64,000 nucleotides of DNA, taken from contig JAPNXP010000002.1 of assembly GCA_028753945.1 (NCBI GenBank), forward strand, positions 11,160,001-11,224,000. Reading direction: 5' to 3'. Shown one piece after another: positions 50,901-63,719 of this stretch. How positions within the stretch are numbered: position 1 is the first letter of the stretch; the number at the start of each line of letters is the position of its first letter. The stretch is from Hexactinellida sp. DTS-2022 (lineage: Eukaryota; Porifera; Hexactinellida). Position numbers and translations under genes: made by a program. The notes under the pieces are model-generated. The model did not search any database and had not been told where the DNA came from. It was given only the letters and a program-made list of their open reading frames with translations.

Positions 50901-50959
50901 AACATTCATTTAAGAGCCTAATATAAACTAAACCAATTTTAAAGTACAATGACTGTCAA
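47931..50959 (+). repeat. Satellite segment with a partial third copy of the 2.4-kb order
   Basis: Contains a third TAGTGCCTATGAAAGTCC monomer near 48461 (2,632 bp after the first, 2,768 bp before the last). It also repeats the ATATATATGAAAACC monomer of 47440 near 50030. The two unequal spacings show that different numbers of monomers were lost or gained in each interval. It includes a degenerate GTACAACTGATACTCC head near 49400, which recurs at 60874, 62126 and 63243. Confidence 0.75.
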
Positions 50960-53330
50960 AAACTCCCAAATTGATAAATTAATGGTTTAAGGACGTTGCT
51001 AGTTGTTTCTTTTGATGATATGAAGTATTTATCATCAAAAGTGTCCTATCAGTGCCACTGAAACTCCACTAACTCAATTGACATTCATTTAAGAGCCTAA
51101 TATCCCGAAAAACCAATTTTCGTGTGCAATGACCTTCAAAAACTCTCAAATTGATAAATTATTGGAATAAGGATGTTTTCAATTGTTTTTTTGATAATAA
51201 GAACAATTTATCATCAAATATGTCCTAATAGTGCCTATGAAAGTCCACTAACCCAATTAACATTCATTTAAGAGCCTAATATCAAGAAAAGCCAATTTTT
51301 GTGTGCAATGACAGTAAAAACTCCCAAATTGATAAATTAAGGGATTTAGGACGTTTAAAGTTGTTTCGTTTGATGATAAGCATAATTTATCACGTTTCCA
51401 GTTGTTTCTTTTGATGATAAGAAGTATTTACCGTAAAATGTGTCCTAACAGTGCCACTGAAACTCCACTCACTCAATTTACATTCATTTAATAGCCTAAT
51501 ATATAGGAAAACCAATTTTTGTGTGCAATGACTTTAAAAACTCCCAAATAGATAAATTAATGGATTAAGGACGTTTCCAGTTGTTTCGTTTGATGATAAG
51601 AAGTATTTATCATGAAAAGTGTCCTAACAGTGCCACTGATACTCCACAAACTCAATAAACATTCATTTGAGAGCCTAATATTGAGAAAAACCAATTTTCG
51701 TGTGCAATGACTGTCAAAAACTCCCAAATTGATAAATTAATGGTTTAAGGAAGTTGCTAGTTGTTTCTTTTGTTGATAAGAAGTGTTTACCGGAACAGGT
51801 GTCCTAACAGTGCCACTGAAACTCCACTCACTCAATTAACATTCATTTAATATTCTCATATATCGAAAAACCAATTTTCGTGTGCAATGACCTTCAAAAA
51901 CTCCCAAATTGATAAATTAATGGAATAAGGATGTTTTCAATTGTTTTTTTGATAATAAGAACAATTTATCATCAAATATGTCCTAATAGTGCCAATGAAA
52001 GTCCACTAACTCAATTAACATTCATTTAAGAGCCTAATATCAAGAAAAGCCAATTTTTGTGTGCAATGACAGTAAAAACTCCCAAATTTATAAATTAAGG
52101 GATTTAGGACGTTTAAAGTTGTTTCGTTTGATGATAAGCATAATTTATCACGTTTCCAGTTGTTTCTTTTGATGATAAGAAGTATTTACCGTAAAATGTG
52201 TCCTAACAGTGCCACTGAAACTCCACTCACTCAATTTACATTTATTTAATAGCCTAATATATAGGAAAACCAATTTTTGTGTGCAATGACTTTAAAAACT
52301 CCCAAATAGATAAATTAATGGATTAAGGACGTTTCCAGTTGTTTCGTTTGATTATAAGAAGTATTTATCATCAAAATTGTCCTATCAGTGCCACTGAAAC
52401 TCCACTAACTCAATTGACATTCATTTGAGATCCTAATATTGAGAAAAACCAATTTTCGTGTGCAATGACTGTCAAAAACTCCCAAATTGATAAATTAATG
52501 GTTTAAGGATGTTTCCAATTGTTTTTTTGATAATAAGAAGAATTTATCATCAAATATGTCCTAATAGTGCCAATGAAAGTCCACTAACTCAATTAACATT
52601 CATTTAAGAGCCTAATATCAAGAAAAGCCAATTTTTGTGTGCAATGACAGTAAAAACTCCCAAATTTTTAAATTAAGGGATTTAGGACGTTTAAAGTTGT
52701 TTCGTTTGATGATAAGCATAGTTTATCACGTTTCCAGTTGTTTCTTTTGATGATAAGAAGTATTTACCGTAAAATGTGTCCTAACAGTGCCACTGAAACT
52801 CCACTCACTCAATTAACATTCATTTAATAGCATAATATATATGAAAACCAATTTTCAAGTACAATGACTGTCAAAAACTCCCAAATTGATAAATTAATGG
52901 ATTAAGGACGTTTCCAGTAGTTTCGTTTGATGATAAGAAGTATTTATCATGAAAAGTGTCCTAACAGTGCCACTGATACTCCACAAACTCAATTAACATT
53001 CATTTGAGAGCCAAATATTGAGAAAAACCAATTTTCGTGTGCAATGACTGTCAAAAACTCCCAAATTGATAAATTAATGGTTTAAGGATGTTTCCAATTG
53101 TTTTTTTGATCATAAGAGGAATTTATAATCAAATATGTCCTAATAGTGCCAATGAAACTCCACTAACTCAATTAACATTCATTTAAGAGCCAAATATCCC
53201 GAAAAACCAATTTTCGTGTGCAATGACTGTCAAAAACACCCAAATTGATAAATTAATGGTTTAAGGATGTTTCCAATTGTTTTTTTGATAATACGAAGAA
53301 TTTAACATCAAATAAGTCCTAACAGTGCCA
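50960..53330 (+). repeat. 2.4-kb satellite segment, copy 2 of the 5,400-bp-spaced pair
   Basis: Same monomer order as 45560-47930 with scattered differences, for example TTTATTTAATAGCC at 52230 and CAGTAGTTTCG at 52917. From about 51925 onward this segment is also the first copy of the 3,706-bp-spaced duplication, so two overlapping duplications share it. Confidence 0.78.
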
Positions 53331-55320
53331 AAGAAACTCCACTAACTCAATTGACATTCATTTAAGAGCCTAATATCAAGAAAAACCAATTTTCAAGTAC
53401 AATGACTATCAAATACTCCCAAATTGATAAATTAATGGTTTAAGGACGTTGATAGTTGTTTCTTTTGATGATATGAAGAATTTAACATCAAATAGTCCTA
53501 ACTGTGCCAATGAAACTCCACTAACTCAATTGACATTCATTTAAGAGCCTAATATCAAGAAAAACCAATTTTCAAGTACAATGACTGTCAAAAACTCCCA
53601 AATTGATAAATTAATGGATTAAGGATGTTTCCAATTGTTTTTTTGATCATAAGAGGAATTTATCATCAAATATGTCCTAATAGTGCCAATGAAAGTCCAC
53701 TAACTCAATTAACATTCATTTAAGAGCCTAATATCAAGAAAAGCCAATTTTTGTGTGCAATGACAGTAAAGACTCCCAAATTGATAAATCAAGCGATTTA
53801 GGACGTTTAAAGTTGTTTCGTTTGTTGATAAGCATAGTTTATCACGTTTCCAGTTGTTTCTTTTGATGATAAGAAGTATTTACCGTAAAATGTGTCCTAA
53901 CAGTGCCACTCAAACTCCACTCACTCATTTTACATTCATTTAATAGCCTAATATATAGGAAAACCAATTTCTATGTGCAATGACTTTAAAAACTCCCAAA
54001 TAGATAAATTAATGGATTAAGGACGTTTCCAGTTGTTTCGTTTGATGATAAGAAGTATTTATCATCAAAATTGTCCTATCAGTGCCACTGAAACTCCACT
54101 AACTCAATTGACATTCATTTAAGAGCCTAAAATCCCGAAAAACCAATTTTCGTGTGCATTGACTGTCAAAAACACCCAAATTGATAAATTAATGGTTTAA
54201 GGATGTTTCCAATTGTTTTTTTGATAATACGTAGAATTTAACATCAAATAGTCCTAACAGTGCCAATGAAACTCCACTAACTCAATTGACATTCATTTAA
54301 GAGCCTAATATCAAGAAAAACCAATTTTCAAGTACAATGACTGTCAAAAACTCCCAAATTGATAAATTAATGGATTAAGGACGTTTCCAGTTGTTTCGTT
54401 TGATGATAAGAAGTATTTATCATGAAAAGTGTCCTAACAGTGCCACTGATACTCCACAAACTAAATTAACATTCATTTGAGAGCCAAATATTGAGAAAAA
54501 CCAATTTTCGTGTGCAATGACTAGCAAAAACTCCCAAATTGATAAATTAATGGTTTAAGGATGTTTCCAATTGTTTTTTTGATCATAAGAGGAATTTATC
54601 ATCAAATATGTCCTAATAGTGCCAATAAAACTCCACTAACTCAATTAACATTCATTTAAGAGCCAAATATTCCGAAAAACCAATTTTCGTGTGCAATGAC
54701 TGTCAAAAACACCCAAATTGATAAATTAATGGTTTAAGGATGTTTCCAGTTGTTTCTTTTGATGATAAGAAGTATTTACCGTAAAATGTGTCCTAACAGT
54801 GCCACTCAAACTCCACTCACTCAATTTACATTCATTTAATAGCCTAATATATAGGAAAACCAATTTCTATGTGCAATGACTTTAAAAACTCCCAAATAGA
54901 TAAATTAATGGATTAAGGACGTTTCCAGTTGTTTCGTTTGATGATAAGAAGTATTTATCATCAAAATTGTCCTATCAGTGCCACTGAAACTCCACTAACT
55001 CAATTGACATTCATTTAAGAGCCTAAAATCCCGAAAAACCAATTTTCGTGTGCATTGACTGTCAAAAACACCCAAATTGATAAATTAATGGTTTAAGGAT
55101 GTTTCCAATTGTTTTTTTGATAATACGTAGAATTTAACATCAAATAGTCCTAAAAGTGCCAATGAAACTCCACTAACTCAATTGACATTCATTTAAGAGC
55201 CTAATATCAAGAAAAACCAATTTTCAAGTACAATGACTGTCAAAAACTCCCAAATTGATAAATTAATGGATTAAGGACGTTTCCAGTTGTTTCGTTTGAT
55301 GATAAGAAGTATTTATCATC
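51925..55320 (+). repeat. 3.4-kb satellite block, copy 1
   Basis: Aligns to 55631-58848. The offset is 3,706 in the left part (ATAAGG at 51925 and 55631; TCCTATCAGT at 52380 and 56086) and 3,527 in the right part (CCCG at 54134 and 57661, and at 55030 and 58557). The 179-bp change means one monomer near 52930-53120 is missing from copy 2. The match ends at about 55321. Confidence 0.82.
54073..55320 (+). repeat. 896-bp higher-order repeat (5 monomers), one full unit and a partial
   Basis: Unit 54073-54968, then a partial unit from 54969. The AAAATCCCG monomer follows GTCCTATCAGTGCC in each. The unit contains a hybrid monomer near 54742 in which a GGATGTTTCC head is joined to a CAGTTGTTTCTTTTGATG tail. 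Confidence 0.82.
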
Positions 55321-55630
55321 AAAATGTGTCCTAACAGTGCCACTGAAACTCCACTCACTCAATTTACATTCATTTAATAGCCTAATATATAGGAAAACCA
55401 ATTTTTGTGTGCAATGACTTTAAAAACTCCCAAATAGATAAATTAATGGATTAAGGACGTTTCCAGTTGTTTCGTTTGATGATAAGAAGTATTTATCATG
55501 AAAAGTGTCCTAACAGTGCCACTGATACTCCACAAACTCAATAAACATTCATTTGAGAGCCTAATATTGAGAAAAACCAATTTTCGTGTGCAATGACTGT
55601 CAAAAACTCCCAAATTGATAAATTAATGGA

Positions 55631-58600
55631 ATAAGGATGTTTTCAATTGTTTTTTTGATAATAAGAACAATTTATCATCAAATATGTCCTAATAGTGCCA
55701 ATGAAAGTCCACTAACTCAATTAACATTCATTTAAGAGCCTAATATCAAGAAAAGCCAATTTTTGTGTGCAATGACAGTAAAAACTCCCAAATTTATAAA
55801 TTAAGGGATTTAGGACGTTTAAAGTTGTTTCGTTTGATGATAAGCATAATTTATCACGTTTCCAGTTGTTTCTTTTGATGATAAGAAGTATTTACCGTAA
55901 AATGTGTCCTAACAGTGCCACTGAAACTCCACTCACTCAATTTACATTCATTTAATAGCCTAATATATAGGAAAACCAATTTTTGTGTGCAATGACTTTA
56001 AAAACTCCCAAATAGATAAATTAATGGATTAAGGACGTTTCCAGTTGTTTCGTTTGATTATAAGAAGTATTTATCATCAAAATTGTCCTATCAGTGCCAC
56101 TGAAACTCCACTAACTCAATTGACATTCATTTGAGATCCTAATATTGAGAAAAACCAATTTTCGTGTGCAATGACTGTCAAAAACTCCCAAATTGATAAA
56201 TTAATGGTTTAAGGATGTTTCCAATTGTTTTTTTGATAATAAGAAGAATTTATCATCAAATATGTCCTAATAGTGCCAATGAAAGTCCACTAACTCAATT
56301 AACATTCATTTAAGAGCCTAATATCAAGAAAAGCCAATTTTTGTGTGCAATGACAGTAAAAACTCCCAAATTTTTAAATTAAGGGATTTAGGACGTTTAA
56401 AGTTGTTTCGTTTGATGATAAGCATAGTTTATCACGTTTCCAGTTGTTTCTTTTGATGATAAGAAGTATTTACCGTAAAATGTGTCCTAACAGTGCCACT
56501 GAAACTCCACTCACTCAATTAACATTCATTTAATAGCATAATATATATGAAAACCAATTTTCAAGTACAATGACTGTCAAAAACTCCCAAATTGATAAAT
56601 TAATGGATTAAGGACGTTTCCAGTAGTTTCGTTTGATGATAAGAAGTATTTATCATCAAATATGTCCTAATAGTGCCAATGAAACTCCATTAACTCAATT
56701 AACATTCATTTAAGAGCCAAATATCCCGAAAAACCAATTTTCGTGTGCAATGACTGTCAAAAACACCCAAATTGATAAATTAATGGTTTAAGGATGTTTC
56801 CAATTGTTTTTTTGATAATACGAAGAATTTAACATCAAATAAGTCCTAACAGTGCCAAAGAAACTCCACTAACTCAATTGACATTCATTTAAGAGCCTAA
56901 TATCAAGAAAAACCAATTTTCAAGTACAATGACTATCAAATACTCCCAAATTGATAAATTAATGGTTTAAGGACGTTGCTAGTTGTTTCTTTTGATGATA
57001 TGAAGAATGTAACATCAAATAGTCCTAACTGTGCCAATGAAACTCCACTAACTCAATTGACATTCATTTAAGAGCCTAATATCAAGAAAAACCAATTTTC
57101 AAGTACAATGACTGTCAAAAACTCCCAAATTGATAAATTAATGGATTAAGGATGTTTCCAATTGTTTTTTTGATCATAAGAGGAATTTATCATCAAATAT
57201 GTCCTAATAGTGCCAATGAAAGTCCACTAACTCAATTAACATTCATTTAAGAGCCTAATATCAAGAAAAGCCAATTTTTGTGTGCAATGACAGTAAAGAC
57301 TCCCAAATTGATAAATCAAGCGATTTAGGACGTTTAAAGTTGTTTCGTTTGTTGATAAGCATAGTTTATCTCGTTTCCAGTTGTTTCTTTTGATGATAAG
57401 AAGTATTTACCGTAAAATGTGTCCTAACAGTGCCACTCAAACTCCACTCACTCATTTTACATTCATTTAATAGCCTAATATATAGGAAAACCAATTTCTA
57501 TGTGCAATGACTTTAAAAACTCCCAAATAGATAAATTAATGGATTAAGGACGTTTCCAGTTGTTTCGTTTGATGATAAGAAGTATTTATCATCAAAATTG
57601 TCCTATCAGTGCCACTGAAACTCCACTAACTCAATTGACATTCATTTAAGAGCCTAAAATCCCGAAAAACCAATTTTCGTGTGCATTGACTGTCAAAAAC
57701 ACCCAAATTGATAAATTAATGGTTTAAGGATGTTTCCAATTGTTTTTTTGATAATACGTAGAATTTAACATCAAATAGTCCTAACAGTGCCAATGAAACT
57801 CCACTAACTCAATTGACATTCATTTAAGAGCCTAATATCAAGAAAAACCAATTTTCAAGTACAATGACTGTCAAAAACTCCCAAATTGATAAATTAATGG
57901 ATTAAGGACGTTTCCAGTTGTTTCGTTTGATGATAAGAAGTATTTATCATGAAAAGTGTCCTAACAGTGCCACTGATACTCCACAAACTAAATTAACATT
58001 CATTTGAGAGCCAAATATTGAGAAAAACCAATTTTCGTGTGCAATGACTAGCAAAAACTCCCAAATTGATAAATTAATGGTTTAAGGATGTTTCCAATTG
58101 TTTTTTTGATCATAAGAGGAATTTATCATCAAATATGTCCTAATAGTGCCAATAAAACTCCACTAACTCAATTAACATTCATTTAAGAGCCAAATATTCC
58201 GAAAAACCAATTTTCGTGTGCAATGACTGTCAAAAACACCCAAATTGATAAATTAATGGTTTAAGGATGTTTCCAGTTGTTTCTTTTGATGATAAGAAGT
58301 ATTTACCGTAAAATGTGTCCTAACAGTGCCACTCAAACTCCACTCACTCAATTTACATTCATTTAATAGCCTAATATATAGGAAAACCAATTTCTATGTG
58401 CAATGACTTTAAAAACTCCCAAATAGATAAATTAATGGATTAAGGACGTTTCCAGTTGTTTCGTTTGATGATAAGAAGTATTTATCATCAAAATTGTCCT
58501 ATCAGTGCCACTGAAACTCCACTAACTCAATTGACATTCATTTAAGAGCCTAAAATCCCGAAAAACCAATTTTCGTGTGCATTGACTGTCAAAAACACCC

Positions 58601-58848
58601 AAATTGATAAATTAATGGTTTAAGGATGTTTCCAATTGTTTTTTTGATAATACGTAGAATTTAACATCAAATAGTCCTAACAGTGCCAATGAAACTCCAC
58701 TAACTCAATTGACATTCATTTAAGAGCCTAATATCAAGAAAAACCAATTTTCAAGTACAATGACTGTCAAAAACTCCCAAATTGATAAATTAATGGATTA
58801 AGGACGTTTCCAGTTGTTTCGTTTGATGATAAGAAGTATTTATCATCA
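55631..58848 (+). repeat. 3.4-kb satellite block, copy 2
   Basis: Second copy of 51925-55320, one monomer shorter. Differences are few, for example GAAGAATGTAAC at 57003 against GAAGAATTTAAC, CTCCATTAACTC near 56687, and TTTATCTCG near 57365 against TTTATCACG. Confidence 0.82.
57600..58495 (+). repeat. 896-bp five-monomer unit
   Basis: Begins GTCCTATCAGTGCC; its AAAATCCCG centre is at 57661 and the next unit's is at 58557. It is the copy of 54073-54968. Confidence 0.85.
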
Positions 58849-59211
58849 AAATTGTCCTATCAGTGCCACTGAAACTCCACTAACTCAATTGACATTCATT
58901 TAAGAGCCTAAAATCCCGAAAAACCAATTTTCGTGTGCATTGACTGTCAAAAACACCCAAATTGATAAATTAATGGTTTAAGGATGTTTCCAATTGTTTT
59001 TTTGATAATACGTAGAATTTAACATCAAATAGTCCTAACAGTGCCAATGAAACTCCACTAACTCAATTGACATTCATTTAAGAGCCTAATATCAAGAAAA
59101 ACCAATTTTCAAGTACAATGACTGTCAAAAACTCCCAAATTGATAAATTAATGGATTAAGGACGTTTCCAGTTGTTTCGTTTGATGATAAGAAGTATTTA
59201 TCATGAAAAGT
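58496..59211 (+). repeat. 358-bp dimer in two tandem copies
   Basis: 58496-58853 and 58854-59211 are the first two monomers of the 896-bp unit, repeated once. The dimer occurs once in the equivalent place at 54969-55320. The duplication therefore postdates the 3.4-kb block copy. The second dimer starts the next five-monomer unit (58854-59749). Confidence 0.85.
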
Positions 59212-59749
59212 GTCCTAACAGTGCCACTGATACTCCACAAACTAAATTAACATTCATTTGAGAGCCAAATATTGAGAAAAACCAATTTTCGTGTGCAATG
59301 ACTGTCAAAAACTCCCAAATTGATAAATTAATGGTTTAAGGATGTTTCCAATTGTTTTTTTGATCATAAGAGGAATTTATCATCAAATATGTCCTAATAG
59401 TGCCAATGAAACTCCACTAACTCAATTAACATTCATTTAAGAGCCAAATATTCCGAAAAACCAATTTTCGTGTGCAATGACTGTCAAAAACACCCAAATT
59501 GATAAATTAATGGTTTAAGGATGTTTCCAGTTGTTTCTTTTGATGATAAGAAGTATTTACCGTAAAATGTTTCCTAACAGTGCCACTCAAACTCCACTCA
59601 CTCAATTTACATTCATTTAATAGCCTAATATATAGGAAAACCAATTTCTATGTGCAATGACTTTAAAAACTCCCAAATAGATAAATTAATGGATTAAGGA
59701 CGTTTCCAGTTGTTTCGTTTGATGATAAGAAGTATTTATCATCAAAATT
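58854..59749 (+). repeat. 896-bp five-monomer unit
   Basis: Same order as 57600-58495. It includes the hybrid GGATGTTTCCAGTTG monomer near 59520 and ends where the next GTCCTATCAGTGCC starts at 59750. A TTCC variant of the phase mark stands near 59571. Confidence 0.82.
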
Positions 59750-60129
59750 GTCCTATCAGTGCCACTGAAACTCCACTAACTCAATTGACATTCATTTAAG
59801 AGCCTAATATCCCGAAAAACCAATTTTCGTGTGCAATGACTGTCAAAAACACCCAAATTGATAAATTAATGGTTTAAGGATGTTTCCAATTGTTTTTTTG
59901 ATAATACGAAGAATTTAACATCAAATAGTCCTAACAGTGCCAATGAAACTCCACTAACTCAATTGACATTCATTTAAGAGCCTGATATCAAGAAAAACCA
60001 ATTTTCAAGTACAATGACTGTCAAAAACTCCCAAATTGATAAATTAATGGATTAAGGACGTTTCCAGTTGTTTCGTTTGATGATAAGAAGTATTTATCAT
60101 GAAAAGTGTCCTAACAGTGCCACTGATAC
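59750..60129 (+). repeat. Two satellite monomers starting a further 896-type unit
   Basis: Matches the first two monomers of the five-monomer unit, but with AATATCCCG in place of AAAATCCCG and AATACGAAG in place of AATACGTAG. The order then changes at about 60130. Confidence 0.75.
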
Positions 60130-62498
60130 TCCACTAACTCAATTAACATTCATTTAATAGCCTAATATCTAGAAAACCCAATTTTTGTGTGCAATGACAG
60201 TAAAAACTCCCAAATTTTTAAATTAAGGGATTTAGGACGTTTAAAGTTGTTTCGTTTGATGATAAGCATAGTTTATCACGTTTCCAGTTGTTTCTTTTGA
60301 TGATAAGAAGTATTTACCGTAAAATGTGTCCTAACAGTGCCACTGATACTCCACAAACTCAATTAACATTCATTTGAGAGCCAAATATTGAGAAAAACCA
60401 ATTTTCGTGTGCAATGACTGTCAAAAACTCACAAATTGATAAATTAATGGTTTAAGGATGTTTCCAATTGTTTTTTTGATCATAAGAGGAATTTATCATC
60501 AAAAATGTCCTAATAGTGCCAATGAAACTCCACTAACTCAATTAACATTCATTTAAGAGCCAAATATCCCGAAAAACCAATTTTCGTGTGCAATGAATGT
60601 CAAAAACACCCAAATTGATAAATTAATGGTTTAAGGATGTTTCCAATTGTTTTTTTGATAATACGAAGAATTTAACATCAAATAAGTCCTAACAGTGCCA
60701 ATGAAACTCCACTAACTCAATTGACATTCATTTAAGAGCCTAATATAAACTAAACCAATTTTAGAGTACAATGAATGTCAAAAACTCCCAAATTGATAAA
60801 TTAATGGTTTAAGGACGTTGCTAGTTGTTTCTTTTGATGATATGAGTATTTATCATCAAAAGTGTCCTAACAGTACAACTGATACTCCACAAACTCAATA
60901 AACATTCATTTGAGAGCCTAATATTGAGAAAAACCAATTTTCGTGTGCAATGACTGTCAAAAACTCCCAAATTGATAAATTAATGGTTTAAGGAAGTTGC
61001 TAGTTGTTTCTTTTGTTGATAAGAAGTGTTTACCGGAACAGGTGTCCTAACAGTGCCACTGAAACTCCACTCACTCAATTTACATTCATTTAATAGCCTA
61101 ATATATAGGAAAACCAATTTTTGTGTGCAATGACTTTAAAAACTCCCAAATAGATAAATTAATGGATTAAGGACGTTTCCAGTTGTTTCGTTTGATGATA
61201 AGAAGTATTTATCATCAAATTGTCCCATCAGTGCCACTGAAACTCCACTAACTCAATTGACTTTCATTTAAGAGCCTAATATCAAGAAAACCAATTTTCT
61301 AGGACAATGACTGTCAAATACTCCCAAATTGATAAATTAATGGTTTAAGGACGTTGCTAGTTGTTTCTTTTGATGATATGAAGTATTTATCATCAAAAGT
61401 GTCCTAACAGTGCCACTGATACTCCACAAACTCAATAAACATTCATTTGAGAGCCTGATATTGAGAAAAACCAATTTTCGTGTGCAATGACTGTCAAAAA
61501 CTCCAAAATTGATAAATTAATGGATTAAGGACGTTTCCAGTTGTTTCGTTTGATGATATGAAGTATTAATCATCAAAAGTGTCCTAACAGTGCCACTGAT
61601 ACTCCACAAACTCAATTAACATTCATTTGAGATCCTAATATTGAGAAAAACCAATTTTCGAGTGCAATGACTGTCAAAAACTCCCAAATTGATAAATTAA
61701 TGGTTTAAGGATGTTTCCAATTGTTTTTTTGATAATAAGAAGAATTTATCATCAAATATGTCCTAATAGTGCCAATGAAACTCCACTAACTCAATTAACA
61801 TTCATTTAAGAGCCAAATATCCCGAAAAACCAATTTTCGTGTGCAATGACTGTCAAAAACACCCAAATTGATAAATTAATGGTTTAAGGATGTTTCCAAT
61901 TGTTTTTTTGATAATACGAAGAAATTAACATCAAATAAGTCCTAACAGTGCCAATGAAACTCCACTAACTCAATTGACATTCATTTAAGAGCCTAATATA
62001 AACTAAACCAATTTTAGATTACAATGACTGTCAAAAACTCCCAAATTGATAAATTAATGGTTTAAGGACAATGCTAGTTGTTTCTTTTGATGATATGAAG
62101 TATTAATCATCAAAAGTGTCCTAACAGTACAACTGATACTCCACAAACTTAATAAACATTCATTTGAGAGCCTAATATTGAGAAAAACCAATTTTCGTGT
62201 GCAATTACTGTCAAAAACTCCCAAATTGATAAATTAATGGTTTAAGGAAGTTGCTAGTTGTTTCTTTTGTTGATAAGAAGTGTTTACCGGAACAGGTGTC
62301 CTAACAGTGCCACTGAAACTCCACTCACTCAATTAACATTCATTTAATATTCTCATATATCGAAAAACCAATTTTCGTGTGCAATGACCTTCAAAAACAC
62401 CCAAATTGATAAATTATTGGAATAAGGATGTTTTCAATTGTTTTTTTGATAATACGAAGAATTTAACATCAAATAAGTCCTAACAGTGCCAATGAAAC
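60130..62498 (+). repeat. 2,369-bp higher-order repeat, copy 1
   Basis: TCTAGAAAACCC at 60168 recurs at 62537, and GGTGTCCTAACAG at 61041 recurs at 63410; both are 2,369 apart. Contains GTACAACTGATACTCC heads, AATGAATGTC variants and an extended monomer ending near 60320. A one-base loss near 61280 (GAAAACC for GAAAAACC) is specific to this copy. Confidence 0.87.
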
Positions 62499-63719
62499 TC
62501 CACTAACTCAATTAACATTCATTTAATAGCCTAATATCTAGAAAACCCAATTTTTGTGTGCAATGACAGTAAAAACTCCCAAATTTTTAAATTAAGGGAT
62601 TTAGGACGTTTAAAGTTGTTTCGTTTGATGATAAGCATAGTTTATCACGTTTCCAGTTGTTTCTTTTGATGATAAGAAGTATTTACCGTAAAATGTGTCC
62701 TAACAGTGCCACTGATACTCCACAAACTCAATTAACATTCATTTGAGAGCCAAATATTGAGAAAAACCAATTTTCGTGTGCAATGACTGTCAAAAACTCA
62801 CAAATTGATAAATTAATGGTTTAAGGATGTTTCCAATTGTTTTTTTGATCATAAGAGGAATTTATCATCAAAAATGTCCTAATAGTGCCAATGAAACTCC
62901 ACTAACTCAATTAACATTCATTTAAGAGCCAAATATCCCGAAAAACCAATTTTCGTGTGCAATGAATGTCAAAAACACCCAAATTGATAAATTAATGGTT
63001 TAAGGATGTTTCCAATTGTTTTTTTGATAATACGAAGAATTTAACATCAAATAAGTCCTAACAGTGCCAATGAAACTCCACTAACTCAATTGACATTCAT
63101 TTAAGAGCCTAATATAAACTAAACCAATTTTAGAGTACAATGAATGTCAAAAACTCCCAAATTGATAAATTAATGGTTTAAGGACGTTGCTAGTTGTTTC
63201 TTTTGATGATATGAGTATTTATCATCAAAAGTGTCCTAACAGTACAACTGATACTCCACAAACTCAATAAACATTCATTTGAGAGCCTAATATTGAGAAA
63301 AACCAATTTTCGTGTGCAATGACTGTCAAAAACTCCCAAATTGATAAATTAATGGTTTAAGGAAGTTGCTAGTTGTTTCTTTTGTTGATAAGAAGTGTTT
63401 ACCGGAACAGGTGTCCTAACAGTGCCACTGAAACTCCACTCACTCAATTTACATTCATTTAATAGCCTAATATATAGGAAAACCAATTTTTGTGTGCAAT
63501 GACTTTAAAAACTCCCAAATAGATAAATTAATGGATTAAGGACGTTTCCAGTTGTTTCGTTTGATGATAAGAAGTATTTATCATCAAATTGTCCCATCAG
63601 TGCCACTGAAACTCCACTAACTCAATTGACTTTCATTTAAGAGCCTAATATCAAGAAAAACCAATTTTCAAGTACAATGACTGTCAAATACTCCCAAATT
63701 GATAAATTAATGGTTTAAG
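62499..63719 (+). repeat. 2,369-bp higher-order repeat, copy 2 (partial)
   Basis: Follows copy 1 in register until about 63720, where GGACGTTGCTAG in copy 1 is replaced by GGATGTTTCCAATTG, so the second unit is not complete in this window. Confidence 0.87.
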
